Assembly: GCA_013314735.1 (NCBI GenBank)
Contig: JABUFD010000002.1
Span: forward strand, 62,001 to 126,000
Direction of reading: 5' to 3'
Length of the DNA stretch: 64,000 nucleotides
Origin: Anaerolineae bacterium
GTDB taxonomy: Bacteria > Chloroflexota > Anaerolineae > Anaerolineales > Anaerolineaceae
The translations under genes and the position numbers were made by a program. The notes under the pieces are model-generated. The model made no database searches. It was not told where the DNA came from and saw only the letters and a program-made list of their open reading frames with translations. Of the stretch, positions 45,056 to 53,991 are shown in pieces. Position 1 is the first letter of the stretch; every line of letters starts with the position of its first letter.

Positions 45056-46999
45056 CTAGACTGCCTTGATCAGGCACACTTCCATCGGATTCAGCGCAAG
45101 ATCATGCAATTCCAGCGACTGGTCCTGTATCAGGTCAACAAACTGGTATCCCTGTCCGTAGAGACGCAGCACGTTGGCTGGAATTCTCTGGGGTTCTTCG
45201 CTGAAATTTGCCAGGATGACCAACTGTTCTTCATCATTGCGCCGCACAAACCCCAAAACGTGTTCATTTTCAGTGTTCATCACCTGTAAAAATCCGGCAG
45301 AAAGCGCGGAATGGCTTTTGCGGATTGTGACCCATTGCCGCAGGCGTTGATACAGGTTGTGTTCAATCGTGCCTGATTCATTCCTTGCCGCATATCGCTT
45401 TTCGGATGCCCGGGGCCGATGCACCCACCGGCTGTCATTGCACTTTCCGGGATCATTACGGTAGCTGTAATCATTCAATGTCGCAATCTCATCACCGAGG
45501 TAGATTAAAGGGATACCACCGATCGTCATGATCAGCGCATGAAGGAGGGTAATCCTCCGCAATGCCAGTTCCACTTCATATTGAGTTTCTTCGTTCAGCG
45601 CCTTCTCTAGCCCGGCAAGGGAGGCACATGTGCCTGAGATACGGGCATCACCGGTCTTTGGATTCTCCTGAAATGGCAGTCCGCGCGCGAAGCTGCCAGG
45701 GAAGCGGCCGGTATAGAATGCATTAAGGAATTGACGGTGCGGGAAACCCTCAATCCCTGCCTGTGCGGCATCCTCATCCGCAAAGGTCCAGCCGATATCA
45801 TCATGGCAGCGCACATAATTCACCCAGGCGCATCCTGCGGGCAGGGCATGACGTTTGTAAAGCGCTTGCTTGAGTAAATTAACCTGGCGGGTGGCCAGTG
45901 AATTCCATAATAAGGCCATGAAGAGAGGATTGTATGAAACCTGGCATTCCTCAAGGCTGATATAACTGGCGACATCATCCGGGTGAACAATGGCTTCAGA
46001 CTTAAACAGCAAAGAGGGTGCTGCTATCCGGCACACCGCGTTAAAGGCTTGAATCAACACATGCGCCTGCGGCAGGTTCTCGCAGCTGGTTCCCATTTCC
46101 TTCCAGATGAAAGGGACCGCATCGAAGCGAACAATTTGGGCACCAGCATTGGCGAGGAACAACAACTCGCCAGCCATGGCGTTGAACACTGCCGGATTGC
46201 GGTAGTTCAAGTCCCATTGGTAGGAATGGAAGGTGGTCCAGACCCACTTCTTGTGCTGCTCCAGGTAGGTGAATGCGCCCGGGTGTTCATCCGGAAAGAT
46301 TTCACGCAGGTGTTGTTCATAACGGTCAGGCATGGTACGGTCCGGGAACATGAAGTAATATTCGGCATATTCGGGGTCGCCCTCCAATGCCGCCTTAACC
46401 CAGGCATGTTCGTCCGATGTGTGGTTGAATACCAGGTCGAGTGCGAGGCTGACACCTGCCTCACGCAGGTCTCTCGCCAGCTGGCGCAATTCCTCCATTG
46501 TTCCCAATTGTGGATTGACTTCACGGAAACTGCTTACTGCATACCCGCCATCACTTTCCGCTTCGGGGCAGGCATACAGCGGCATGAGGTGTAAATACGT
46601 CAGTCCGAGTTCTTTGAAGTAGGGGATTCTATCACGAATCCCCTGCAGGTTACCCGCAAACAGGTCAACATAGCATACACCCCCTAATTGCTGATGGCTT
46701 AGAAACCAATCCGGCTGGCGTTCCCGTTCAAGGTCCAACCTTTTTAGTTCATCCGGCCGTTCAAACCACGAATTGAGCATATGTTCCAGCAGGGCCTGTA
46801 CATGGTAGAAAAAATCATACTGTCCACCGTACAGTTGGAACAACAGGTGAAACAAGCGCGGGAAATGGATCTCCAGCCGCTGGCAAAAAACATCCCATAT
46901 TTGAGGATTTTCTTCCTTAAAGTGTTTGTAGCCTTGCTCCAGGCGAGGCAACAAGCGCTGCAAGGTCCGGTCGGCATAGGGCTTTGAGCTGTAATCCAT
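45056..46999 (-). CDS. Amylosucrase (GH13)
   Basis: 647 aa. It builds alpha-1,4-glucan from sucrose and releases fructose. The N-terminal helical domain of about 90 residues is typical of amylosucrase. Catalytic residues Asp293 (IVRFDAVPFIW), Glu335 (FKSEAIVHPDD) and Asp400 (RCHDDIGWTFADED) each sit exactly 7 residues after D286, E328 and D393 of the Neisseria enzyme. No signal peptide. The ATG at 46999 has AAGGAG 8 bases upstream; a GTG at 47008 overlaps that site. Confidence 0.95.
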   Translation of the reverse strand: MDYSSKPYADRTLQRLLPRLEQGYKHFKEENPQIWDVFCQRLEIHFPRLFHLLFQLYGGQYDFFYHVQALLEHMLNSWFERPDELKRLDLERERQPDWFLSHQQLGGVCYVDLFAGNLQGIRDRIPYFKELGLTYLHLMPLYACPEAESDGGYAVSSFREVNPQLGTMEELRQLARDLREAGVSLALDLVFNHTSDEHAWVKAALEGDPEYAEYYFMFPDRTMPDRYEQHLREIFPDEHPGAFTYLEQHKKWVWTTFHSYQWDLNYRNPAVFNAMAGELLFLANAGAQIVRFDAVPFIWKEMGTSCENLPQAHVLIQAFNAVCRIAAPSLLFKSEAIVHPDDVASYISLEECQVSYNPLFMALLWNSLATRQVNLLKQALYKRHALPAGCAWVNYVRCHDDIGWTFADEDAAQAGIEGFPHRQFLNAFYTGRFPGSFARGLPFQENPKTGDARISGTCASLAGLEKALNEETQYEVELALRRITLLHALIMTIGGIPLIYLGDEIATLNDYSYRNDPGKCNDSRWVHRPRASEKRYAARNESGTIEHNLYQRLRQWVTIRKSHSALSAGFLQVMNTENEHVLGFVRRNDEEQLVILANFSEEPQRIPANVLRLYGQGYQFVDLIQDQSLELHDLALNPMEVCLIKAV

Positions 47000-47056
47000 T
47001 CGGTTCACTCCTTGATCTGAGTCAACGGGCCAACGGTAACCTTTCGGCCATCGCTG

Positions 47057-47794
47057 CTATGGTTTTTTCGACGTATACACAATTAATGTGAGAGACGATA
47101 CAATCATCAGTAATCCTGCTGTGAATGCAAGCCCGCCCAGGATCCAGGAACGGAACAGGTTGGCAATGATACCGGTAGTAACCACTGTCATCAATACCAG
47201 GATTCCACGGGTGGCATGTTTATTCGCTTCAGGACCATATAATGAGAATTTCTTCCACAACACGACACCACCACCAACGAGCACTGCATAGGAAACCAGT
47301 GACAGGATCAGGATAGCGCTGCCATCCAGGAAGGTGGTGTTGAGCACATAAACCGCACACACTGCCTGCAAATCTTCGAGTGGATAGGAATTCAACAGCA
47401 CCACTCGTGCCATTACAAACATCTTGTACACAGCGTCGTCATGATTGATGTCCCAGCGCATCACATAGCTATCACCGGGTTCGAGTTGAATCGTCTCGCG
47501 GAACTCCTCAGTGTAAGTAATGAAACCACGGGAGAGGATGGTGGAGACGGTTGGTCGGATGGTGTTTTCGGTCTCGTTGTGAAAACGGGCTGATATGGTG
47601 GCTGTTTCATCCAGGGTGAGAAACACGGGACAGCGTACGCTGTTGAGTTTTCCTTCTGCCGTCGTTGACGGGTAAAAACCCACAGCCTCCAAATTGCCCC
47701 AGGTGGTAATCGCCAGGAAAGCCATACCGATCAGGATTCCCAGACTGAAAAGGATAACACCCAGAATCGCAAACAACTTGTGGTGACGGTTCAT
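47057..47794 (-). CDS. Membrane protein of unknown function
   Basis: 245 aa from the ATG at 47794, which follows AGAGGAAG. One span near the N-terminus, an extracytoplasmic domain of about 110 residues with beta-strand character (DETATISARFHNETENTIRP, VMRWDINHDDAVYKM), then three spans. The layout suggests a small sensor or envelope protein. It is 57 bases upstream of amylosucrase on the same strand, but no functional link is evident. Confidence 0.6.
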   Translation of the reverse strand: MNRHHKLFAILGVILFSLGILIGMAFLAITTWGNLEAVGFYPSTTAEGKLNSVRCPVFLTLDETATISARFHNETENTIRPTVSTILSRGFITYTEEFRETIQLEPGDSYVMRWDINHDDAVYKMFVMARVVLLNSYPLEDLQAVCAVYVLNTTFLDGSAILILSLVSYAVLVGGGVVLWKKFSLYGPEANKHATRGILVLMTVVTTGIIANLFRSWILGGLAFTAGLLMIVSSLTLIVYTSKKP

Positions 47795-47907
47795 TTTCTT
47801 CTTCCTCTTATCGCATGCATCACCGGTCCCCAACCGGCTTACAGGTCCAAAATTTGTGAATGTATCTTTGATTATATCAAATCCGTGCGGGTACCGCGCG
47901 ATACTGG

Positions 47908-47946
47908 AACCCAAAACAGCAGCGCATCACGCTGCTGTTTTGGGTT
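47908..47946 (-). terminator. Long perfect hairpin after the DUF333 lipoprotein gene
   Basis: AACCCAAAACAGCAGCG and its exact complement form a 17-bp stem around CATCA. No long T-run follows on either side, but the position between two same-strand genes and the stability suggest a terminator. Confidence 0.7.
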
Positions 47947-47999
47947 AGGTAGATTTCATAACTTCATTTTAAAGTTCCACTTGCAGGCAGACCCTATAC

Positions 48000-48761
48000 C
48001 TATGGCAGGTTGAATTCGCCCACCTCGTACCCATTCACCCAGACTGTGTAAGCGCCTTCTGCCAATTCATCGATTGGGATTGTGATATTGGAAAAGAAGG
48101 GAGTCATCACCTGTGCGCAGGCAAGGCCATTGTCTTCCTGCCAGGAAGAAAGTACCACCATGATCACGTTGTCGTCATCGGGTGGCCTGATCTCCACTGC
48201 CAACTGGTGACAGGGGGTGGGCATATCACCGCTGACATGCAGTGTAACCTGAACCGGGAAGGATTCTGCAATCAATACCTCTGTTTCCGCAATCGCCAGG
48301 CCGCCAAGCTGGGCATCTTTGCTGGCGGTAGTAGGCGGGAGGAATTTCGCCCCGCCAGGAGCGCATTCGCCCCGGAAGAAGGCCCATTCTTCACATTCGC
48401 TGCCATCATCAAACAGGCAGTAACCCAATTGCCCTTCTTCCGTATCGCGGATTTCCAATGTTCCTCCCTGCTCTTCACAGAACACAGACGCCGGATTGGC
48501 GATGCCAATTTCTTCATCTTCAGATGCGGGTTTACATTCACCGCGTGCATATTCCCATTCATCGCATTCGCTTCCATCCGGGAAGATACACACCCCATAC
48601 TGCCCGTCATCACCTTCACGGATCTCAATTTTTCCGCCGTTGTCCTCGCAAAATTCTGAGGCAGGATTGGGCATACCGGCATCGCCAGCGCCGCAGCCCG
48701 CCACCAGCAGGCCAGTCATTAAGCTGGCAATTAAAATAATGAACAGTTTCTTGTTTTCCAT
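48000..48761 (-). CDS. Lipoprotein with two DUF333 repeats
   Basis: 253 aa. Signal peptide with lipobox VAGC (Cys23); AAGGAGAG precedes the ATG at 48761. Two tandem DUF333 units follow (NPASEFCEDNGG ... CDEWEYARGEC and NPASVFCEEQGG ... CEEWAFFRGEC), each with four conserved Cys likely forming disulfides. The C-terminal 100 residues are a beta-rich domain (LHVSGDMPTPCHQLAVEI) not recognised. Located on the outer face of the membrane; function unknown. Confidence 0.82.
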   Translation of the reverse strand: MENKKLFIILIASLMTGLLVAGCGAGDAGMPNPASEFCEDNGGKIEIREGDDGQYGVCIFPDGSECDEWEYARGECKPASEDEEIGIANPASVFCEEQGGTLEIRDTEEGQLGYCLFDDGSECEEWAFFRGECAPGGAKFLPPTTASKDAQLGGLAIAETEVLIAESFPVQVTLHVSGDMPTPCHQLAVEIRPPDDDNVIMVVLSSWQEDNGLACAQVMTPFFSNITIPIDELAEGAYTVWVNGYEVGEFNLP

Positions 48762-49186
48762 CGTTCTCTCCTTACAAATATCATACGTCTCTATCCTGTT
48801 AACGACCACCTGGGCAGGAAGGTTCCCGTGCGATATGCTCTATCAATATGATACAACTTTCCGGGATCACTGTTAACAATCAACTGTAGGGTGGTGTGCG
48901 AGGTGATCTTTCAGCCGTGAGGAAATGTCTATTTTGCCGTATAATGAAAATGCATGATATTGTTTTCCATTTCCTACTGGAAAAAAAATCGATTTGTACT
49001 ATAATCGTTTGCATTTGCGGAATTCGCATGATCCCGGAAAGAGAGCGATCCATGCCATCCACAAAACAGGAAACACCTATTCAGACAACTTTTTGAATAT
49101 CTGCTTCCAGCGCGCCATCAATATGGGTGTTGGTATGTTGGCGCGAGAAGTGAAAAATTGATTGTTAAGTCTCAGGAGTGTTTCAC
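48762..49186. other. Divergent intergenic region before the V/A-ATPase operon
   Basis: 425 bases. It holds two TATAAT boxes on the plus strand (48940-48945 and 49000-49005) without good -35 partners, and a hairpin TTTTCCA/TGGAAAA at 48963-48984. A 66-codon open frame (48896-49096) has no family features or ribosome site and is not called. No RNA gene recognised. Confidence 0.5.
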
Positions 49187-49507
49187 TTGAACGAAGATCA
49201 GGTTAAAAAAATTTTGGAAATTGAAAGTGAGGCTCAGTCGCTGTATGAGCAGGCCCTGAAACGTGCCCGACAGTTGCCTCTCACCGCGATGGCAGAGGCG
49301 AAAGCCCTGGTTGAGAATGCGCGCGAGCAGGCAATGAAAGAAGCTGCTGATGTTGTTCGTGTTGCACGGGAAGAAGCCGCATCAGTCTCTGTTCATCAGA
49401 GTAACGCACTGGAAATAGAGCGCAAAGACTCACTGGCCAGGCTGCATTTTGATCAGGCTGTTTATTATGTTCTTGACCAGGTTTTGGGGAAAAAGCAGGA
49501 CAAATGA
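49187..49507 (+). CDS. V/A-type ATPase stalk subunit H (G-like)
   Basis: 106 aa, one long coiled coil rich in Ala, Glu and Lys, as in the peripheral-stalk subunit that pairs with subunit E. The TTG at 49187 is chosen because AGGAG stands 8 bases before it; a GTG at 49178 overlaps that site. First gene of the ATPase operon; its stop overlaps the subunit C start (ATGA). Confidence 0.78.
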   Translation: MNEDQVKKILEIESEAQSLYEQALKRARQLPLTAMAEAKALVENAREQAMKEAADVVRVAREEAASVSVHQSNALEIERKDSLARLHFDQAVYYVLDQVLGKKQDK

Positions 49508-50589
49508 GTTTTTCTGCTGTTCAAGCCTATGCGTTGGTAGCTACCCGGGTTCGGGCAATGTATGGCTCGCTTCAGACCCGGTCAGAGTGGGAGCGGTTGC
49601 AGTCGGTGGAAGACCTGTACGGATTCATCAGCTTGCTGCGTGACACCCCGTATGGCGCTTACCTTCCTGCATTGGATGAACATACCCTCACCGCCCGCCG
49701 GGTGGAATACGAAATCCGCAAAAGGCTTGCAGATGATTTCTACAGTATTTACCAGAATGCCCCGAAAGCAGTACAACCGTTATTGAACCAGCTTTTTCGA
49801 CAATTTGAAGTTGACAATATCAAAGCGGTGCTGCGGGGCCTCGAAATTGGTGAAAAGTACGACCGCATTCGGTTTATGTTGTTTCCCATGGGCAGGTTCC
49901 CCACCCTTGAGTACGCGCGTATGGCAGAAGCCGGCTCTATTTCCAGCGCAGTCGAGGTTTTGAATGGAAGCCGGTATTACTCCACCCTCTCCCATGCTCT
50001 TGACCGTTATCATGCAGAACATTCGTTGTTTCCCCTGGAAGTTGCCCTCGACCTGGACCTATGGCGCAATATCTGGCGTTTACTTAACCTTTTAAAAGGG
50101 GAGGATCATGTACAGGCGTTACGTTTGATGGGTATGCTGCTGGATCACACCAACTTGATGTGGGCTTCACGCTACAAAATATTTCATCATTTGTCAGAGG
50201 AGGAGATCATTAACTACACCTTGCCCTTTGGCGTTCGGGTGAAGGATCGGCTGATTCGCAGTGTGGCATCCGGTGAAGATGCGATTCCTCTGGTTGCGGA
50301 GATATATCCCGACCTGGCAGGTTTGTTGAATGAAATGCGGGACCCGGTCAGGGATTTGCCGATTTTTGAATTCCACCTCCAGCGCCGTTTTCGGGACACG
50401 TGCCAGAAAACATTCCTTGGCGATCCGTTTCATGTGGGGATTTTGTTGGGGTATCTGTTTTTGTTGGAGATGGAAATCCAGGATCTGACAGTTTTACTGG
50501 AGGCGAAATCTTTGGGGTTGTCTTCCAGTGTGTACCAATCGTATTTGCTATTTTCGGCAGCCGATGAGCAGATTCAACCAGGACGGTAA
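49504..50589 (+). CDS. atpC: V/A-type ATPase subunit C
   Basis: 361 aa, all helical. It is the funnel-shaped socket that joins the central shaft to the membrane rotor (AC39/V0D family). Repeated patterns such as YALVATRVRAMYGSL, FEVDNIKAVLRG and DLDLWRNIWRLL fit the family. It shares the operon with eight other ATPase genes. Nine bases separate it from subunit I. Confidence 0.88.
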   Translation: MSFSAVQAYALVATRVRAMYGSLQTRSEWERLQSVEDLYGFISLLRDTPYGAYLPALDEHTLTARRVEYEIRKRLADDFYSIYQNAPKAVQPLLNQLFRQFEVDNIKAVLRGLEIGEKYDRIRFMLFPMGRFPTLEYARMAEAGSISSAVEVLNGSRYYSTLSHALDRYHAEHSLFPLEVALDLDLWRNIWRLLNLLKGEDHVQALRLMGMLLDHTNLMWASRYKIFHHLSEEEIINYTLPFGVRVKDRLIRSVASGEDAIPLVAEIYPDLAGLLNEMRDPVRDLPIFEFHLQRRFRDTCQKTFLGDPFHVGILLGYLFLLEMEIQDLTVLLEAKSLGLSSSVYQSYLLFSAADEQIQPGR

Positions 50590-50598
50590 GGTGAGGTT

Positions 50599-52572
50599 AT
50601 GCTATTTCCAGAGGAAATGACAGAAGTACAAATTGTTGTACCGGATCCTTTTGTTCAGGGCGTTACGACATCACTGGCGGAATTGGGCTTTTTCCACCAG
50701 GAAGATGCCAGTTATCTGAGCGTGGAATCACCTGGCGCCGAAGGGAACCAATGGCGAATTCGGGCTAACGAATTCGCCAATATGGAACGCCATCTGTTGG
50801 CAACGATGAAGGCGTTGGATGTTCCCCAGACGCCGCTTGAAGATCGATCCCACACAATTCTCTTCGATCCAGAATTGCTGCGCCCGGATGCGGACCGTCT
50901 GGAACGTGAGGTCCAGCATGTGCTGGACCACAAAATGGACACGCGCAAGAAGATCGAGAAATTGCAGGCTACGATTGATGAATTGGTCCCATTCGCTGAC
51001 CTGGATCTTGAGTTTGATCAGATCCGCAATCGTCGTTATGTGTATTCGATCCTGGGGTTGATCCCCCAGGATAATATTCAACGGTTAAAAACCAGCCTGA
51101 CGCGCATTCCATTTGCACTGCTGACACTGAAACAAGACGCCACCCGCCATCAGTCGGTAGTGGTGTTGTTGGGGCTTCGCACCCATAAAGATAATTTACG
51201 GCGCGCTGCCCGTAGCGCATATCTAAATGAAATTGACTTGCCGGATCAGTACAAAGGAACACCGCGCGAGATTGTCAGTCAACTACAATCTGAGATTGAG
51301 GGGCTTCGCATGGAAATGGAAGAGGAAGATCAGGAAATTGATGACCTGAGAACTTCGCTCGCTGAGCAATTCCAGCACCTCTTATGGCAGGTTGAGTACT
51401 GCCGTATGATGGCAGAGGCAATGATGCGGTATGGTAAACTGCGATATACCTACCTGATCTTAGGCTATGTTCCTGCCGTCCAGGTTGAACCTTTGCGGGA
51501 TAGATTGGCAGCGATATCTGAAGAGATTCTGGTGGAAGAACAGAAAATCACGCGTTCGTCTGCTGAAGCCCGTGAGGCCCCGATCCTGCTGCATCATCCA
51601 GGGTTGGAGGATGCGTTCGCAGGATTGGTCACCACCTATGGTATACCTGGTTACCGTGAATTGGACCCCACCATTTTTCTGGCGCTCTCTTTTCCGATCC
51701 TGTTTGGGATCATGTTTGGGGATGTTGGCCATGGCCTGGTATTACTGGGACTGGGGATTGCACTGGCAGCTGGAAAGATGAAAGCGCTGGTGTCTTTCAA
51801 AAAAATGGGCTCGATTGTGGCTGCTTGCGGCGCTTCCAGCATTGTTTTCGGATTTGTGTTTGGCAGTATCTTTGGATTTGAAGAATTATTGCACCCAATA
51901 TGGATTCGACCGATGGAAAATATCATGACAATCATCCTGGTGGCAATCGGATTTGGGTCTGTGATCCTGACGGTGGCATACCTGCTGTCACTGTTGAATG
52001 CGGCGCGTAGGCGTGCCTGGTCGCACTTCTTGTTTGGCGGGACTGGGCTTTCAGCTCTGTTGTTGTATTGGTCTTTACTGGGCCTGGCGATCGGTCTGAT
52101 CTTACCCACATTTCCTGTCCCAACCACAGTTTTGGTGGTGGCTGCTGTGGTCAGCGGGCTCGTGACTTTTTTCAGTGAATTACTCGTCCGGGTCGTTGAA
52201 CACAGGAAACCTTATGTCGAAGGTGGGATTGGGTTATTCCTTGTGCAATCGTTTTTTGAATTTTTCGAGATCATGATCGGTTATTTGAGCAATACGCTCT
52301 CGTATGCGCGCGTAGGGGCGTTTGCGGTGGCCCATGCTGGTCTCACTTCGGTTGTCTTCATCCTCGCCAATATGTTTGGCGCTAACCTGCCCGTGGTATA
52401 TTGGCTTGTTATCGTGCTGGGAAGCCTGTTCGTGGTTGGTTTCGAGGGGATGATCGTTGGAATCCAGACGCTGCGTCTGGAATACTATGAATTTTTCAGC
52501 AAATTTTTTGGCGGTGGGGGAAGGCGTTTTGAACCGCTGCAACTACAAAAAATGAAATCCCAAGGAGAATAA
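50599..52572 (+). CDS. ntpI: V/A-type ATPase subunit I
   Basis: 657 aa. The N-terminal 340 residues are a soluble, coiled-coil-rich stator domain; the rest has about 8 spans. FGIMFGDVGHGLVLLGLG and SNTLSYARVGAFAVAHAGL are the hallmark membrane motifs, the latter carrying the Arg that faces the rotor carboxylates. It forms the ion half-channels. Confidence 0.94.
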   Translation: MLFPEEMTEVQIVVPDPFVQGVTTSLAELGFFHQEDASYLSVESPGAEGNQWRIRANEFANMERHLLATMKALDVPQTPLEDRSHTILFDPELLRPDADRLEREVQHVLDHKMDTRKKIEKLQATIDELVPFADLDLEFDQIRNRRYVYSILGLIPQDNIQRLKTSLTRIPFALLTLKQDATRHQSVVVLLGLRTHKDNLRRAARSAYLNEIDLPDQYKGTPREIVSQLQSEIEGLRMEMEEEDQEIDDLRTSLAEQFQHLLWQVEYCRMMAEAMMRYGKLRYTYLILGYVPAVQVEPLRDRLAAISEEILVEEQKITRSSAEAREAPILLHHPGLEDAFAGLVTTYGIPGYRELDPTIFLALSFPILFGIMFGDVGHGLVLLGLGIALAAGKMKALVSFKKMGSIVAACGASSIVFGFVFGSIFGFEELLHPIWIRPMENIMTIILVAIGFGSVILTVAYLLSLLNAARRRAWSHFLFGGTGLSALLLYWSLLGLAIGLILPTFPVPTTVLVVAAVVSGLVTFFSELLVRVVEHRKPYVEGGIGLFLVQSFFEFFEIMIGYLSNTLSYARVGAFAVAHAGLTSVVFILANMFGANLPVVYWLVIVLGSLFVVGFEGMIVGIQTLRLEYYEFFSKFFGGGGRRFEPLQLQKMKSQGE

Positions 52573-52576
52573 TACA

Positions 52577-53023
52577 ATGTCAGTTTTTTCATATTTCATC
52601 ATCATATTAATTGGCTTGATCCCAATGGCATCGGCAGTGGTGTACCTGGTGAAACGCCACGGCAGGCATCCTGAACAGGTGACACGCCGCCTGATCATTG
52701 GACTGAATGGATTCAATGTGATCATTGGGTTAATGGCAGTCGCCCTGGGAGTGATCTGGCTTGCCACACCGCAAGCTGTTTCGGCTTCAGCCATTCATCC
52801 GCAGGCCGCAGCCGCTGATCCGTATGCCAGCCTGGCGGCAGCCATTTCCACCGGGTTGGCTGCTCTGGCTGCCGGATTTGCGGTCAGCAGCACCGGCGCA
52901 GCCGCCATCGGTTCGATCGCTGAAAAACCGGAAACCTTCGGTCGTGCCCTGATTTTCGTTGGCCTGGCAGAAGGAATTGCCATTTATGGCCTGTTAATTT
53001 CGTTCATGATCTTAAATCGGTGA
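52577..53023 (+). CDS. ntpK: V/A-type ATPase rotor subunit K
   Basis: 148 aa with four spans (two hairpins). Only the second hairpin has an ion-binding carboxylate, Glu132 in GLAEGIAIYG; its first helix is Gly/Ala-rich and its loop reads AEKPETFGRA. The first hairpin (residues 5-62) lacks a carboxylate. One site per four helices is as in Enterococcus NtpK. The Gln and Thr that help bind Na+ in NtpK are not evident, which points towards H+ (inference). AAGGAG lies before the ATG. Confidence 0.92.
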   Translation: MSVFSYFIIILIGLIPMASAVVYLVKRHGRHPEQVTRRLIIGLNGFNVIIGLMAVALGVIWLATPQAVSASAIHPQAAAADPYASLAAAISTGLAALAAGFAVSSTGAAAIGSIAEKPETFGRALIFVGLAEGIAIYGLLISFMILNR

Positions 53024-53027
53024 TTGA

Positions 53028-53333
53028 ATGAAAGTGCTGGTGATCGGACATCCCGAAGCAGTGCAGGGATTTGCTCTGGTTGGGGTGCGGGGTTTTACGG
53101 CCTTAACCACAGAAGACGTGGACTATGCACTCGACACCGTCCTGTCCATGCCTGATGCAGGCATTGTACTGGTGACAGATGATGCGGCACGGTTGGCCGA
53201 TGAACGGATGGAAGACTTGAAACGACGCAGCGAGATACCGATCTTTCTCGAAATACCAGGCCCGGATGGGATGGAAGCGGATCGCGGATCACTGAATGAA
53301 GTGGTTCAAAGGGCTATTGGGATTCATTTGTGA
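53028..53333 (+). CDS. atpF: V/A-type ATPase subunit F
   Basis: 101 aa. Rossmann-like small subunit of the central shaft. VLVIGHPEAVQGFALVGVRG and GIVLVTDDAARL match the family, with the IPIFLEIPGPDG strand near the end. Its ATG lies 4 bases after the subunit K stop. Confidence 0.9.
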   Translation: MKVLVIGHPEAVQGFALVGVRGFTALTTEDVDYALDTVLSMPDAGIVLVTDDAARLADERMEDLKRRSEIPIFLEIPGPDGMEADRGSLNEVVQRAIGIHL

Positions 53334-53367
53334 ACATCGAAGCGGACAGATCTGGCTTGAGGATATT

Positions 53368-53991
53368 ATGTTGAAGTCATTGGATGAACGAATTGAGTTG
53401 TTGACCCGGGCGATCCTGGATGATGCCCAGGCCGATGCCGCGCATGCCGAAGAAGACGCACGTGCACGCGCGGAGGAAATTTTGCAGACGGCAAAGGGAG
53501 ATGCAGAGAAACTCCGAAAAGAGATCCTTGATAAGGCTGCGAATGAAGCCGCAGTGATCAAGGATGAACAGCTGGCTGAACAGAAGATGAAAGCCCAGAT
53601 GACGTGGCTGACCCATCGGGAGGAATTACTTGACGCTGTTTTTGCCGAAGCCGAGAAGCGGTTGTCCAATCTTGTGGACACTCCGGCGTATGCCAATGTG
53701 CTGCTTCAATTGATCCTGGAAGCGGTCAACCATCTGCAAAGCGATGCGGTGATTCTTCACCTGGATGCGGTTTCCAGGGGGCAACTCACTCCGCAAATGA
53801 TCGATGAGGTGAGTAAAGCCACTGGCGCTGTCATCACCATTGGTGACAATCTGCCGGATGGCGTAGGTGTGGTAGCGGAAACAACTGACGGCCACAGGCA
53901 ATTGAATAACACCCTTTCCAATCGTCTGCACCGCCAACAGGACAGCTTGCGTGCAGCGGTTTACCACATTCTGATGGGAGAGAAGGCATGA
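53368..53991 (+). CDS. atpE: V/A-type ATPase subunit E
   Basis: 207 aa. Long N-terminal coiled coil (residues about 1-95) then a globular domain, forming the peripheral stalk with subunit H. The ATG at 53368 (AGGA upstream) is chosen; an open frame starting in subunit F lacks family features. The stop overlaps the subunit A start by 4 bases. Confidence 0.87.
   Translation: MLKSLDERIELLTRAILDDAQADAAHAEEDARARAEEILQTAKGDAEKLRKEILDKAANEAAVIKDEQLAEQKMKAQMTWLTHREELLDAVFAEAEKRLSNLVDTPAYANVLLQLILEAVNHLQSDAVILHLDAVSRGQLTPQMIDEVSKATGAVITIGDNLPDGVGVVAETTDGHRQLNNTLSNRLHRQQDSLRAAVYHILMGEKA

Noticed and set aside
48896-49096. 66-codon plus-strand open frame before the ATPase operon
   Set aside because: No ribosome site or family match, and a TATAAT box lies inside it.
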